In this document: piece after piece, positions 1 to 9,869 of the stretch
Layout: every line of letters starts with the position of its first letter
Position numbering within the stretch: the first letter of the stretch is position 1
Translations under genes and position numbers: made by a program
DNA from: Gonocerus acuteangulatus
Taxonomy: Eukaryota; Arthropoda; Insecta; Hemiptera; Coreidae
Reading direction: 5' to 3'
Length of the DNA: 64,000 bases
Assembly: GCA_946811695.1 (NCBI GenBank)
Contig: OX328125.1
Span: 43,655,086-43,719,085 of the forward strand
Notes under the pieces: generated by a model
Database searches by the model: none
What the model was told of the DNA's origin: nothing
The model's input: the letters and a program-made list of their open reading frames with translations, nothing else

Positions 1-135
1 AGCCAACTATTATTAATGTAAAATAATTGCAAATTAAGGCAATTTTACAATGACTAATAAATAAGGAGACTCCTTTAAGGGGGTGAAAATGTAAATAAAA
101 AAAAAACCGAAGTACCAAGTTTTTACTTTTAATAA

Positions 136-1158
136 CACTGTTCTGCACGAAAATCCTCCTTCAAACCAAAACATGCTTTCTTACTCTTTTCAAATGTGCT
201 GAGCACGAATTTGAAGTCTATCTTGACACGATTCTGTCTATCACGCACAGTTTCTTGAGAAATTCTAGTTTTTTATCCAAAAATGTGAGTTTTTCGTAAA
301 TTTGACGATTTTTTTTTGGCATCAAAACATAGTGAAAAAAATTCAAAAGCCCGATGATTTTGAGCGCAATGAAGTATATTTGAACGAAAAAAATTTGATG
401 GGAATATTACAAGTGGTTGAAGAAATATGGCTAAAAGTGTTTTTTCAGTTTTTGATCTTGAGGCAGGGATATGGTCTCATGTACTCAAGGACCTCACTTT
501 TGAAGCAAAGTTAAATACTACTGAGAAAAAGGCTTGGATTGTTTTTCGAGAGGTATGTGCTAAGTTTTGGGGAAACGAAAAATCTAGAGACTACCGAAAA
601 ATAGTCCAAGAACTGCTTACTTCATATAAAACTTTGGGATGCAATATGTCCTTAAAAATACATTTCCTGCATAGTCACCTAGACTTTTTCGTCCCAAATT
701 CGGGTGCAGTTTCGGACGAACATGGAGAACGATTCCACCAAGACATATCCAGAATGGAAAAAAGATATACTGGCAAATGGAATGAGAAGATGCTGGAGGA
801 TTACTGCTGGACACTGCAGCGGGAGACAGAGGAGGAAGAGTACAAAAGAAAAAAAAATCCTCATTGACGTTGTGTGTATATTTTTTGAGTTATGTCATAT
901 CTAGTATTATACCTGATAGCATGCAGGATTCAATTAATTATATTTTACCGTTGAAAAAGAAAAAAAAATCTGTTATAATAAAGACAATAATTTTCAAATA
1001 CAATTTTTCATTTTTTCAAGTTTCTCCTCTTTTCTCTCAAAATCAGAGGGTGATCGAATTTTTCTGAGTTCAGATTCGGACTCAGCACACCTAAAAACAT
1101 GAGTAACAGGCAAAATTGTTCAAGGGAGGGGAGAAAAGTTTTTTTTTGCAGAACAGTG
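136..1158 (+). mobile_element. TIR-bounded DNA transposon, non-autonomous or truncated
   Basis: The left end reads CACTGTTCTGCA and the right end reads TGCAGAACAGTG, so the termini are perfect inverted repeats of 12 bp followed by A-rich sequence. Both outer flanks carry TAATAA, a possible 6-bp target duplication; if the preceding A belongs to the TIR the duplication shortens to AATA. The element is about 1.0 kb and encloses the open frame at 427-867. A CACTG terminus with a short duplication recalls CMC/Chapaev-type elements, but the superfamily is not proven here. Confidence 0.6.
427..867 (+). pseudogene. C-terminal part of a multicopy arthropod transposon-associated protein
   Basis: The 146-residue frame matches, from memory of the family, the C-terminus of a widespread multicopy 'uncharacterized' arthropod protein. 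Recognisable blocks are AWIVF near residue 36, MSLKIHFLHSHLDFF at 74-88, HGERFHQD at 99-106 and DYCWTL at 125-130, followed by a basic tail. Full relatives are several hundred residues long, so the N-terminal part is missing and the ATG at 427 is probably not a native start. An overlapping frame from 302 may hold a little more decayed upstream sequence. The frame lies inside inverted terminal repeats (136-1158), which suggests that the family is mobile. No catalytic motif is visible and the biochemical function is unknown. Confidence 0.6.
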
Positions 1159-1280
1159 TAATAAATGATGTGCTTTATTCACGCTGCGATTTAAACAGCG
1201 TCTTCAATAAACATATTTAAATAAAATAAAATAATTACTATAATAATTAATAATTTTTAAAATAAAAATAATTACAAGAG

Positions 1281-1552
1281 GGCGGACACTTTGTGGGGTT
1301 TAATTATCAGGAAATATAAAAATAAATGTTGCCTATAATAGGCTGCAAAGCACTGCGTGTAACCGTATGAGTGAATGAGAGCACTGCGCAGTTGTGGTTC
1401 TTCCCTGCGCTCTCATTGGTTCTTTCTCACGTGATCTTGAACAGCTGTCCCGATTTAAATGGCAGCGTGACTAAAACTCTCATTTAATATTAAAATAAAA
1501 ACAATTGAGTTGTTTTTTTTTTCACATGTTATACCCCTTAAAAGTGTCTGCC
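1281..1552. mobile_element. Small MITE-like inverted-repeat element
   Basis: The left end begins GGCGGACACTTTGTGGGG. The right end, reverse-complemented, begins GGCAGACACTTTTAAGGGG, giving imperfect 23-bp terminal inverted repeats around about 225 bp. The interior has a hairpin in which AATGAGAG and GCGCAG on one side pair with CTGCGCTCTCATT on the other, with a 4-nt bulge. No coding capacity is seen and the flanks show no clear target duplication. Confidence 0.45.
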
Positions 1553-3290
1553 TTGTTTATTAATCAGTGTAATATTGTCTTACATTACATCTTACATTAA
1601 AGATAATTGGCTTCTGTAAAAATTGGCTTTTAGGAAATAATTTTTTGCAACTTCCCCCAATGCGCAGTACCTGGTGTTCCAAAGTATGTCCAGGAAACAC
1701 ATATATACCTTCTTAATTATAGCAAAATTTCAAGGTGCATTAAACACTTCATGAAACGTGCGGTTACTGGCTCTCCGACTATCGTGTCAAAAGAGAAACC
1801 GCCAAAAGAAGTATTAAACACATTTTTAAGGAATGTCTTGTCCACGAACACTTGTTCCTTAAGTAGCATACCGCCTAAAATAGCTAAAGCCCTAGGGTAC
1901 GTCTAAGGAGAAAATCAAAAAATAAAAATTATGCCTATATAATGTAAGATAATTCAAATAAAAACCAAATAAAAAAATATAACAAAAATTTCACATTATA
2001 TAATAATATTTGGAGTGTTTATTTTTTTAAAACGTGAGTACATAACATAAAAAAAATCGAAATCCCCTGAACCTAAACCCTGTAGATTTTTGCACTAATA
2101 ATCTCATCCCATACTGTAATCGCGTTACGCTAAGCCTTTTAAAATCTCACCACATATAAATATCACGCTGAATCATGCTAAATTTACGCGGTCTTGCAGA
2201 TCGATCTATTAAACTTTCTGTAAAATTGTAGCAATGGAAGTTTCACTTATGAGGGATATTTTGAAAAATTTCTTCAAATAATCATCGATTCTACCTATAA
2301 TGGGTGCGTTTTTTTTATTTATAGAGGCCACAAATTTCTTTCACTCCGAAACATGGTAAATAGCATTCCTATAACAACAAAAATGACCAGTAGGTTAATC
2401 ATCAAAATCGCTCTGCCTGTTAGAGGTGTTTACCCTGGACACAATAATTTGATATGCCCCTAACGGTCAAAAAGTTTGTTACATTGTCACGGAATTCAGC
2501 TTACATCCTCCTCTTTTAAAACTACGGATTGTAAAAATAAACTGAATTCACCCATTAGGAATTGGAGTTTAAGCCTGCAGCAAATTATTAATTTCCTCGT
2601 TCGGCTGTTATTTCGTCGCTGAAAGATGCAAACCTCCGCAGGGTGGATTCAATGAGCATGCCTTGCCTGGTAGTCCAATTTCGTAACCACTCCCCACTTT
2701 GAACCCCCATTATAATTTATTGTTCAGTTTTTACGAATAACCCGGGAAAAGTAAAGACGAAACTGGTATCAAATTGTTAGGATAAGAACTTATAAGATTG
2801 AAAAATAAAAGGTCAGCTTTAAAACAAAATTGCCATGAACAGGTTTTCGTATCTCTTATTACGACATCATTCTGCTAAGCACATAATTGTAATTAAGAAC
2901 AATATATAGATGGAGCCTTAGCTAGTTTATATACATTAATACAATATTATCATTCTACAGACAAAATAATTACTATATGCTCTTATTATTCTGTGACGGT
3001 CATGAAAGTCTAGAAGAGTTGAATTATCATGTTATTATCTCTTCCTAAACGCATTAACTTAAATCAACAAAATTCTACAACAAATTACAGAAGCACATCA
3101 AATTGCCTGCCTCATTGATTGATTCTACACTCAACTATTTACAGAACGAACATCATTGTCAAACCAATGTTAATTCGAATACTATTATTTACTAGTTTCT
3201 AAAACGAAGATCAGTTGTTCTATATTTGTAACTCACAACAGAACAAATTTTTAGAAGTAAGGGCTGCTCGACTATAACTAAAACAATTCC

Positions 3291-3295
<5 letters not shown>
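1553..3295. other. Anonymous AT-rich stretch
   Basis: No open frame, RNA or repeat structure that I can name. A few less AT-rich patches occur near 1640-1900 and 2400-2720, but their translations look like no known family. Confidence 0.5.

Positions 3296-3296
<1 letters not shown>

Positions 3297-3351
<55 letters not shown>
3297..3351. repeat. (TA)n microsatellite
   Basis: About 55 bp of alternating TA, followed by a shorter TA tract at 3368-3384. It adjoins the dispersed repeat that starts near 3383. Confidence 0.95.
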
Positions 3352-3357
<6 letters not shown>

Positions 3358-3382
3358 TAAATCAATCTATATATATATATAT

Positions 3383-3705
3383 ATAAAAATCATGCGTCAG
3401 TCTTTTTGTTCCATATACAAATCCACACCATTCAACCTATTTTGACCAAACTTAGGCACAAAGATAGATCTTGATCCGAGGAGTGTCGTAGGCTAAGTAA
3501 AAAACGTCTATCGCCTGTCTGTCTGTATGTTTGTTCCTTATACAAATCCACATCGTTTGGCCGTTTTCGAACAAACTTGACACACATGTAGGTCTTGATC
3601 CGGGGAGTGTCATAGGCTAGGTTAAAATCGTCTAGGACTCACAGTTCGGAGGTCACGTGTTCGAAACTGTGAATTAGAACAGTTACATATTTTTTCATTT
3701 TAAAT
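3383..3705 (+). repeat. Dispersed TCTGTCTGT-type repeat, copy 1
   Basis: The copy holds two tandem modules of roughly 120 bp. Each has TTTGTTCC..TATACAAATCCACA followed by AAACTT..CACA, GATCTTGATCC and GGAG/GTGTC. It ends in GTTCGAAACTGTGAA. A close relative lies at 29411-29745 and a partial one near 34291. Repeats of this style are common in arthropod genomes and I associate them with Helitron-type elements, but no Helitron ends are proven here. Confidence 0.6.
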
Positions 3706-4190
3706 TAATTTGAAACCTGTTTGAAAAGGGAAATTAATCTGAAAAATCAATCCCCGTCTAGGGAAGTATGCCATTTCGGATAAACGATTCATTATTTTTC
3801 AATTAGTTGTCATTTATCACACAATTTCAATGTAGTTAATGATAAAATCTTTAGGATTTTTCCTCTGTTCTTTCAGTTGACGATAACTGTATTAGCTGTC
3901 GAAAAAATATAGTAACTTGTGGTCTCACTATTGGAAGAGATTGGTATCCGAAATAAAAACAGCCTCTATTTTTTTTTTTTTATGCCAATTTTTCTCAGCC
4001 ATAGGCTCCAAGACAGAGCCGTTTAATTTTAAGTAAGCTTCTTCTCGTTTGATTCATTACACAAAATTAAAAATAAATTGTTAAACAAAAGGAGTTATTT
4101 TGTAAACTATTATTTAAATAATTTACTAAAATATAATAAAAAACGTATTTTACTACACGTGTTTTTGACCAATCAATTACATTCATTTTT
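3706..4190. other. Anonymous AT-rich stretch
   Basis: Short T-runs and AT-rich sequence only. No gene or repeat is recognised. Confidence 0.5.
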
Positions 4191-4258
4191 TTGGATATGT
4201 ATGGCGTAGGTCAAAAATAGTGCTTCATTATTCTTTTGTACCACTTTATTGTATCTTT

Positions 4259-4300
4259 GCCCTACATGTTTCGTGGCCTTAATGCCACCCCCTCAGGGGC
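4259..4300 (-). ncRNA. Hammerhead-like motif, left arm
   Basis: On the minus strand: stem I GCCC, core CTGAGGG, stem II GTGGC-ATTAAG-GCCAC, then GAAACATGTA and the closing GGGC that pairs with GCCC. The consensus A9 position is G. One extra nucleotide precedes stem II, so catalytic activity is doubtful. The mate at 4606-4647 on the plus strand keeps the CTGAGGA core but has a weaker stem I. Confidence 0.35.
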
Positions 4301-4605
4301 ATGTGGAGATCTCGCTACCCAAATTAAAACTGAGGTTAGCTAGTCATCTGTGTCGAGGGGCTTAGAAATCAGCTGATTAAAATATGGTCGATAATATTTG
4401 ACTGTTATTTTAAATCGATTATTCAGTATTTTTTTATAGTAGTAAAAAATATTGTATTTAAAATGTTTAATAAATTGTATTATATTTTGACAAATCTTTT
4501 AGATGTGAATTTTTTAAAACCTAACTAAGGGTAACAAATTAGCAATAAGTATATTTTTTTTTTTTTTTTGGAACAGTATAATTCAAAGTTGTTTAGGAGG
4601 TAATG

Positions 4606-4647
4606 GCCCCTGAGGAGGTGGCATTAAGACCACGAAACATGTAGGAT
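4606..4647 (+). ncRNA. Hammerhead-like motif, right arm
   Basis: The plus strand reads CTGAGGA, a stem II of GTGG..CCAC with a loop, then GAAACATGTA. Stem I is reduced to about two pairs, and one extra G separates the core from stem II. It is the inverted mate of 4259-4300. Confidence 0.35.
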
Positions 4648-4955
4648 AAAGATAAAATAAAGTGGAACAAAAGAAAAACAAAGTACTATTTTTACCTACG
4701 CCATATATATCCAAAAAGGTAATAAAAATCGTAATGTGATGAAAAATGTTTTGAGGGAAATTCGTAGAAATGTAAAACAAGATACCTTGAACAAATAATC
4801 CATTTTTCTTCTTTTTCTACATTATTCATTTTTTTTAGATGATTATTTATTACACTGTTAAAATCTATAGGTAATAATAAGTTCTCTAGCTCCTGCTTAT
4901 GCTGTAGAAATAGATTTCGTCTAACTCCAGTTTTTAATTTTAAAGTTATTTTCCA

Positions 4956-5138
4956 GCCAACGTCGAATAAACCGATTCCCGGGGATCACCGAAGTTAAAC
5001 AACGTCGGCCTTGGCCAGAACCTGAATGTGAGAACGTCCACGTGCTGTTGGCATTATAGAAGTGTAGCAATCTGCACATAGCCCGGTACTAATACCCCAT
5101 TTGTTGATAGGCTGTGTGCTAAAAAAAAAAAGAAATAA
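4956..5138 (+). mobile_element. 5S rRNA-derived SINE, copy 1
   Basis: Positions 4956-5054 align along most of arthropod 5S rRNA: GCCAACG at the start, GATCACCGAAGTTAAACA over box A, a decayed C-box region (GAACCTGAATGTGAGAAC) and GTGCTGTTGGCAT at the end. A segment after GCCAACG is missing. A unique tail follows (GCCCGGTACTAATACC, then TTTGTTGATAGG) and ends in an A run at 5121-5131. The shared tail in the second copy at 14893 marks this as a SINE3-type family and not a stray 5S pseudogene. It is not a functional 5S gene. Confidence 0.75.
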
Positions 5139-5309
5139 ATATGTTTTTTCCCAGTCATGGTCCATCTTATGCCTACACTTTAAAGTGTACGATTAAAACG
5201 TTTTGTTACTCCGTCCATCATAAATTTGTCTTTGTAAGTTACTTTTGTTACAGTTTTATGTAGCATTATCTACATTCGAGTTTTGTCAGGAATGTTGTTA
5301 GTTGCAAGT

Positions 5310-5378
5310 TTTTTTTTTTTTTTTTTTTTTGTTTTTTTTTAATGACACTGCAACCACTGGGGTCATTGGTGGTTAGTT
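5310..5378 (-). mobile_element. SINE 3' end with poly(A), minus strand
   Basis: A T-rich run of about 40 bp (an A tail on the minus strand) adjoins a short segment whose reverse complement reads CAATGACCCCAGTGG and then TGCAGTGTCATT. This resembles the shared 3' domain seen in the other SINE copies of the window (GCGCTAATGGCC.. then ..GCGCCGTAAA). The head is missing. Confidence 0.45.
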
Positions 5379-5399
5379 GCAAGTGAGACTCATAAAGCA

Positions 5400-6104
5400 T
5401 GATACATCACGAATCATAGTTTTAGTCATTTATTTCCCCAAAACTATAGATTTTATGCATAACCTCCATCTTTTCTTCAACATTAATTGGTATACTTCAT
5501 CTAACTTATGTTACATTCTTACATAAGGCCTTTGACCCATTCTGCGATGAATAATAACGCCTTTATTATTTACAATTATCAAGAGTCTCCCATTTTTTTT
5601 TTCAATAAATCTATGTGAATATAATTTTATAACTTTAAAGGTGTGTAGCGGTTATCAGATAACCCAAGAACACATGTGATATAAATAAAAAAGTTGAGTT
5701 GAACCTTGCTCTAAGAAGGGTTAGCCTAAAAAATGTTTCAGTGCAATCTCGTTCAAAACTAGATCCCTAGTCTGAATTTGCTCAAACTCGAAACTCAAGC
5801 CTAGTTCACGGTAGTACTCGGTCAAGGCCGGACTTTGGTGAGTACCAACCTTTTAATCAAGTTTCCTATAAACTGTGTCGGTGAAGGAGCACTAGACCTG
5901 ACTACTAGCTCCAGGAACCGGATATATCGCAGCGCACCGTTTGAACCTCATATTTACATCCGATCAGAATCTTCAATCAGTTTTGTTTTAATAAAGTTCT
6001 ATTTCGTTTAATAGTTTAAGTGTTTATATTAATTACCAAACTTAAACACTTAACAGGTGTGTATAACAATCTGGTAATTATCAGAAAGCTTTAATTGTAA
6101 TAAT
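5400..6104. other. Anonymous stretch with a stem-loop near 6013-6053
   Basis: The part from 5640 to 6000 is less AT-rich than its surroundings and has an AATAAAG signal near 5990. That could mark an LTR fragment, but no partner LTR is visible. At about 6013-6053 GTTTAAGTGTTT pairs with AAACACTTAAC across an 18-nt loop. Confidence 0.3.
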
Positions 6105-6185
6105 GGGGGCGAGGACAGCTCAGTAGTAGGGCACTCAACAAATTAACTGGAGGACCTGAGTTACAAACCCGGGAGCGCTCTACAG
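6105..6185 (+). mobile_element. tRNA-derived SINE (GGGGGCGAGG family), 5' fragment
   Basis: The tRNA-like head starts GGGGGCGAGGACAGCTCAGT (A-box region) and has a B-box-like GAGTTACAAACCC. The body is lost soon after. About 60 bp upstream of the head also matches the flank of the inverted copy at 7076-7320. Confidence 0.6.
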
Positions 6186-7075
6186 ATTTGTATCTTCCTG
6201 TGTCATGAAAAGAACCAATATTTTTGAAAATAGGCAAAAGTGTGCATAGTTCTGCTTCATATTCAGGTAGAACGCTTATTTCTGCGTAACTTAACTACAA
6301 ATGAAGCGCAGAATAAACCCCTAAATTTATGACATCTGAACGCGGGACATCCTGTATATATGTATGTATACAACTTTGACCAACGGTTTTCGTGACTTAT
6401 GAAACGTGGACATTTCTTATTGGTTCCTTCGGATTGCGTCATAAGGTCAACATCACAAGTGGGTTTCCTCTTTAGTGAGGGATGGATGAAGCGCGCTAAA
6501 AGTGAAATATTGCGTATTGATTACATAAGAGAATAATTTATAAAGTCACTAATTCGTAATTTACCTCGCAACTAAGCGGAAAGAACTCACAAACAGGAAA
6601 ATTCTTAAGATGTCCTTGCACTTGCTAACAACAAAGGAACAAATAGGCAAATACAATTCACCTAATGAAACTATGAATAACTATGTTTCGTTTATCCTTC
6701 GATGAATTTTCCATTATTATTAAGGTAATGCTTTAACGTAAGAAGGAAATTATGGAAAAAATAAGATAAATTAGTGCTTTAAGTTTTACAATAAGGTTGA
6801 CGCAATCCAATTCTGTTATCTTATCATGAACGTTATATCTTTAAGTAAATAACTAGCAAATAGAGTGAAACGCTCTTGAAAAGTAACGATTAGCACGTCT
6901 CTTGATGAATATGTATGTAAAGGCGAGGAGTTACTAAGGTCGTTTGGATTAACATCTCTCAGAGGGATTTGAACGTGAAAAATTAACACTGATTCGAGAA
7001 CAAAGATTGCGATTCCTTAATAATAGTTTCGTTTACATTTCATATGTTAAAGATGCATTATAGTAAATAAAAAAT
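6186..7075. other. Anonymous AT-rich stretch
   Basis: This is the spacer between two inverted copies of the same SINE. No gene or repeat is recognised. Confidence 0.5.
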
Positions 7076-7320
7076 CAGCCCCCTAACAGACCACAAGGCC
7101 CAAAAGGGACAGATACTGTAGAGTATCTGATTCTGAGAGTGACTGTACGGTACACGAAAGAGATAGTTATGGGCGAGCCTAGGGATGATCTGGGACCCCG
7201 AATACAACTCTCGAACGAAGACACTAGAAGATAAAAATCTTTACTGTGCACCCGGGTTTGTTACTCAGGTCTTCCAGTTCATTAGTTGAGTTCCCTACTA
7301 CTGAGCTATCCTCACCCCCA
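7076..7320 (-). mobile_element. tRNA-derived SINE (GGGGGCGAGG family)
   Basis: On the minus strand it starts GGGGGTGAGGATAGCTCAGT and ends near the block that reads CAGATACTGTAGA on the plus strand. That block can fold (GATAC..GTATC). The head is tRNA-like with decayed A and B boxes. Full copies are at 61461-61793 and 18475-18724. Confidence 0.7.
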
Positions 7321-7717
7321 TTATAACAAATAAAGCTTCCTGATAATTACCTGATTATTATAAACTCCTTTATAGATGTTTATCTTCTAGTGTTTTCTTA
7401 AATTATTCAATCTTTTCTTAATCAGCTATTTGTAGTTTTGCCTCAGCCTCAAAAGTTGCCTTATTTGGCAAGGTTTCCTTGCTTTAATATGGCACCTCAT
7501 GATAAAATTATTTGGATTTAATTTCATTCTGATTTCTAAGTCAAAATCAATAAATGTGCTTCAGCGAAAAGGAGCAATCCTGAACACATTCTTTAATTTC
7601 ACATAATAATGGTGATGTCTCATGCTTCCCACACTAGGAATACACCTTTTGCTCTAATTTAGGATAGCGGGTCACTTCAAAATCAACGGTGAAAAAATAC
7701 AGAAGAACGTACTCGTA

Positions 7718-7858
7718 TCTAAGGCGCATCGACTACCAGGCCATTGGCGCTGAGAATTCTTTCGACGGGCCCTGAAATGAGAAAAATCCTTGCTGCAGGT
7801 GGGTCTCGAACCCTACTCATCCGCATAAGGACGTTCCACTAGACCACGAGCAGACCCC
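7718..7858 (-). mobile_element. tRNA-derived SINE (GTGGTCTAGTGG family)
   Basis: The minus strand reads GGGGTCTGCTCGTGGTCTAG (A box) and GGGTTCGAGACCC (B box). A body follows with AAGGATTTTTCTC and the 3' domain GCGCCAATGGCCTGGTAG. No A tail remains. The same family occurs at 12528-12711 and 16484-16673. Confidence 0.75.
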
Positions 7859-8245
7859 ATTATCGAATTAATTACAATTGTTGTAAACATAATAAATACA
7901 TATATTATCGTGCTATGCCTTGAGGGTCTAATTAGATTAAATTTCTAATTTTAAATCTGTTCCATTTAATAAAATTAGGCACTACAATTTCTGGTTATAA
8001 GGTAACTGAGCTATTCATTAGAATCATTGGAAATTGTAAACCAAAAAACATCTCTCCTGCAGATAAAAAACCAAAACTATTAATTTAAGTAAAAGTAATT
8101 TTATACTACTCTTATCTAAAGCCCGACTTGTTACTAATTCGTCCTTTGTCTGCGCAAGTCTAACTCCCACCTTATTAAATAAGTAGATATTAATTTATCA
8201 GTCTTATTGTGAGGAACTCACTTCCCAGGTTATACTCATGCCCAG
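7859..8245. other. Anonymous AT-rich stretch
   Basis: No recognised gene, RNA or repeat. Confidence 0.5.
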
Positions 8246-8551
8246 ATTTTTCCTAACGAAGAATACTCGGATATGGTGTTCGTTTTTGGCTTTATTAATG
8301 CCACTGGATCAGCTGCAGTACGTGAATACATTCACCGTTTCCCGGGAAGACGCTTGCCTGAACCTCGGACGTCCCGTACACCTATCTATCAATCTGGATC
8401 ATTTCCTCGACCATCGACAGCAACAAGGGATTTTTTCCTGATGTTGGAAACCAGGAAAATGCACTTGATTTTTTTATTGAAACCTCTACATCTAGTGTCC
8501 GTGAAGCAGAATCAGTACCACGAATATCTCGGAATTGGGTACACAAGTTTC
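8246..8551 (+). pseudogene. DUF4817/HTH transposase N-terminal relic (mariner/IS630 type)
   Basis: The frame from 8252 reads PNEEYSDMVFVFGFINATG and then AAVREYIHRFPGRRLP, which closely follows the DUF4817 helix-turn-helix consensus found in arthropod mariner/IS630-like transposases. After a frame change near 8360-8430 the second DNA-binding region appears in another frame as ALDFFIETSTSSVREAE then ISRNWVHKF. At least two frameshifts are needed and the catalytic domain does not follow, so this is a dead fragment. The minus-strand relic at 52478-52583 carries a catalytic-domain piece of the same broad family, though not necessarily of the same element. Confidence 0.75.
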
Positions 8552-9690
8552 CAATAATTGTTATAATTTCCAATATGTTCTTCTTTCATCCTTTATTCCG
8601 AAGTGCTACCCTTAATCAGAGCAAAAAGTGTGTGTGTGGGAATGATGGGACGTTAACATTATTGTGTGAAATAAAAGAATGTGTTCAAGCGGCTATTTCA
8701 CGCTAAAGCACATTTATTGGTTTCCACTTAGAAATCAGATCCAGATATTTTGTTCTTCTATAACTACGAGGTACAATTTTGAACCTTATTGCACACTAAG
8801 AGAAGATATTCTCCGTATGGAAAGAACCAGGATATGCTCTAAAAAAATAAGGAAAAAATTCCTGTACATCAATAGGGCTACAGGCTCATTCTTATTATTT
8901 ATTTAGTTTGGTCATTTTAAGATAGTACTTTGTAAATTCTATGTATATTACCGTTGAAGGCGTCAAGAAATTATTCGAAACACAAGACGCCTGAAGTCGT
9001 CTCAGAAGCCGAATAATAGAACATATCGCATTAGTATTTCTAAAGTGACACAACTCAAAATGCTCAACTGAAAATGGGCATAACATTAAGACAGGGAGGG
9101 TGAAACAAGTGACCTCTGGTGTACATGCTCTGATGCTAGGTATATACAGTTTTGATTGTTCATAAAGAGATATTTAACATTTCTTTATTAGTCATAACTG
9201 AAAACACCGCTTTTTGAGTCGTGTCCCTTTAGAAATACTAGTGCGGAGAATCCCGAAACTCCTAAATCATGGATCCTGGAAATCACATTCCTCCAAGAGA
9301 GCTCAAAGCCCCAAAACAACCAGAAGATGATTAAGGAGCAAAAATAGTCTCCACCCTGATCCAAGTTTGGCCGGGCTGACCCATTTCTCCGGCACGCCCT
9401 CCCAGCCCACACCCACAACACGACCAGGCCCGGTTACACCTGACATTTAACTACCTACAATTAACCTATTACGAACATCGGCATTTGGGAATAGGCCACG
9501 AACAGGTAACCAAAGCACCCTTTCTATTTCATCGAGAAATATAGCACTTTTGATGAAGGTCTAAATGCCCTTCACATTCCAATATCTCTCAACGATCTAC
9601 TATAAACTACTACTAAACAGTGAGTAAAACGCTACTGAAAATTCGAACTGAATATTTCCTATGAAATATAGCTTAAAGGTATGCCAAAAC
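8552..9690. other. Anonymous stretch with a GC-richer block at 9180-9480
   Basis: Most is featureless. The block at about 9180-9480 is clearly less AT-rich than its surroundings and may be a decayed repeat. Its open minus-strand frame (9188-9421) resembles no family I know. Confidence 0.3.
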
Positions 9691-9701
9691 AGTTTGGTTT
9701 A

Positions 9702-9829
9702 GTTTCGTGAAACTCAAGTTACTGCAACCGACTTAACGAATTTCATGGAACCCGGTTTCACGAAACTCTTTGTCCACCAATCTATGTTTTTCTGTCTATC
9801 GGTTGCAAGCAACTTGAGTTTCACGAAAC
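9702..9829. mobile_element. Fold-back (MITE-like) element
   Basis: The left arm GTTTCGTGAAACTCAAGTT..GCAACCGA (9702-9731) pairs with the right arm (9799-9829), which reverse-complements to GTTTCGTGAAACTCAAGTT..GCAACCGA. The right side continues outward with a second GTTTCATGAAAC and GTGCACCCGGCGTT, which may mark the true terminus. The left terminus appears lost. Confidence 0.55.
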
Positions 9830-9869
9830 CAGTTTCATGAAACCAATTTCTTCAGTGTGCACCCGGCGT

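Larger units (their letters stand above)
4191..4715. mobile_element. Penelope-like inverted terminal repeat pair
   Basis: Arms 4191-4300 and 4606-4715 are inverted copies of about 110 bp around a spacer of about 305 bp. Each arm contains, read toward its outer end, a CTGAGGA/CTGAGGG motif, a short stem sequence (GTGG..CCAC) and GAAACATGT. This is the layout of the hammerhead-ribozyme-like motif known in the terminal repeats of Penelope-like retroelements, which often carry terminal repeats in inverted orientation. No reverse transcriptase remains. The spacer has no recognised content. Confidence 0.5.

Noticed and set aside
4956..5054. Functional 5S rRNA gene
   Set aside because: Internal deletion and a decayed C box, followed by a SINE tail and A run.
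9188..9421. 77-codon minus-strand frame
   Set aside because: Composition is unusual, but the translation matches nothing and no start or splice context supports it.
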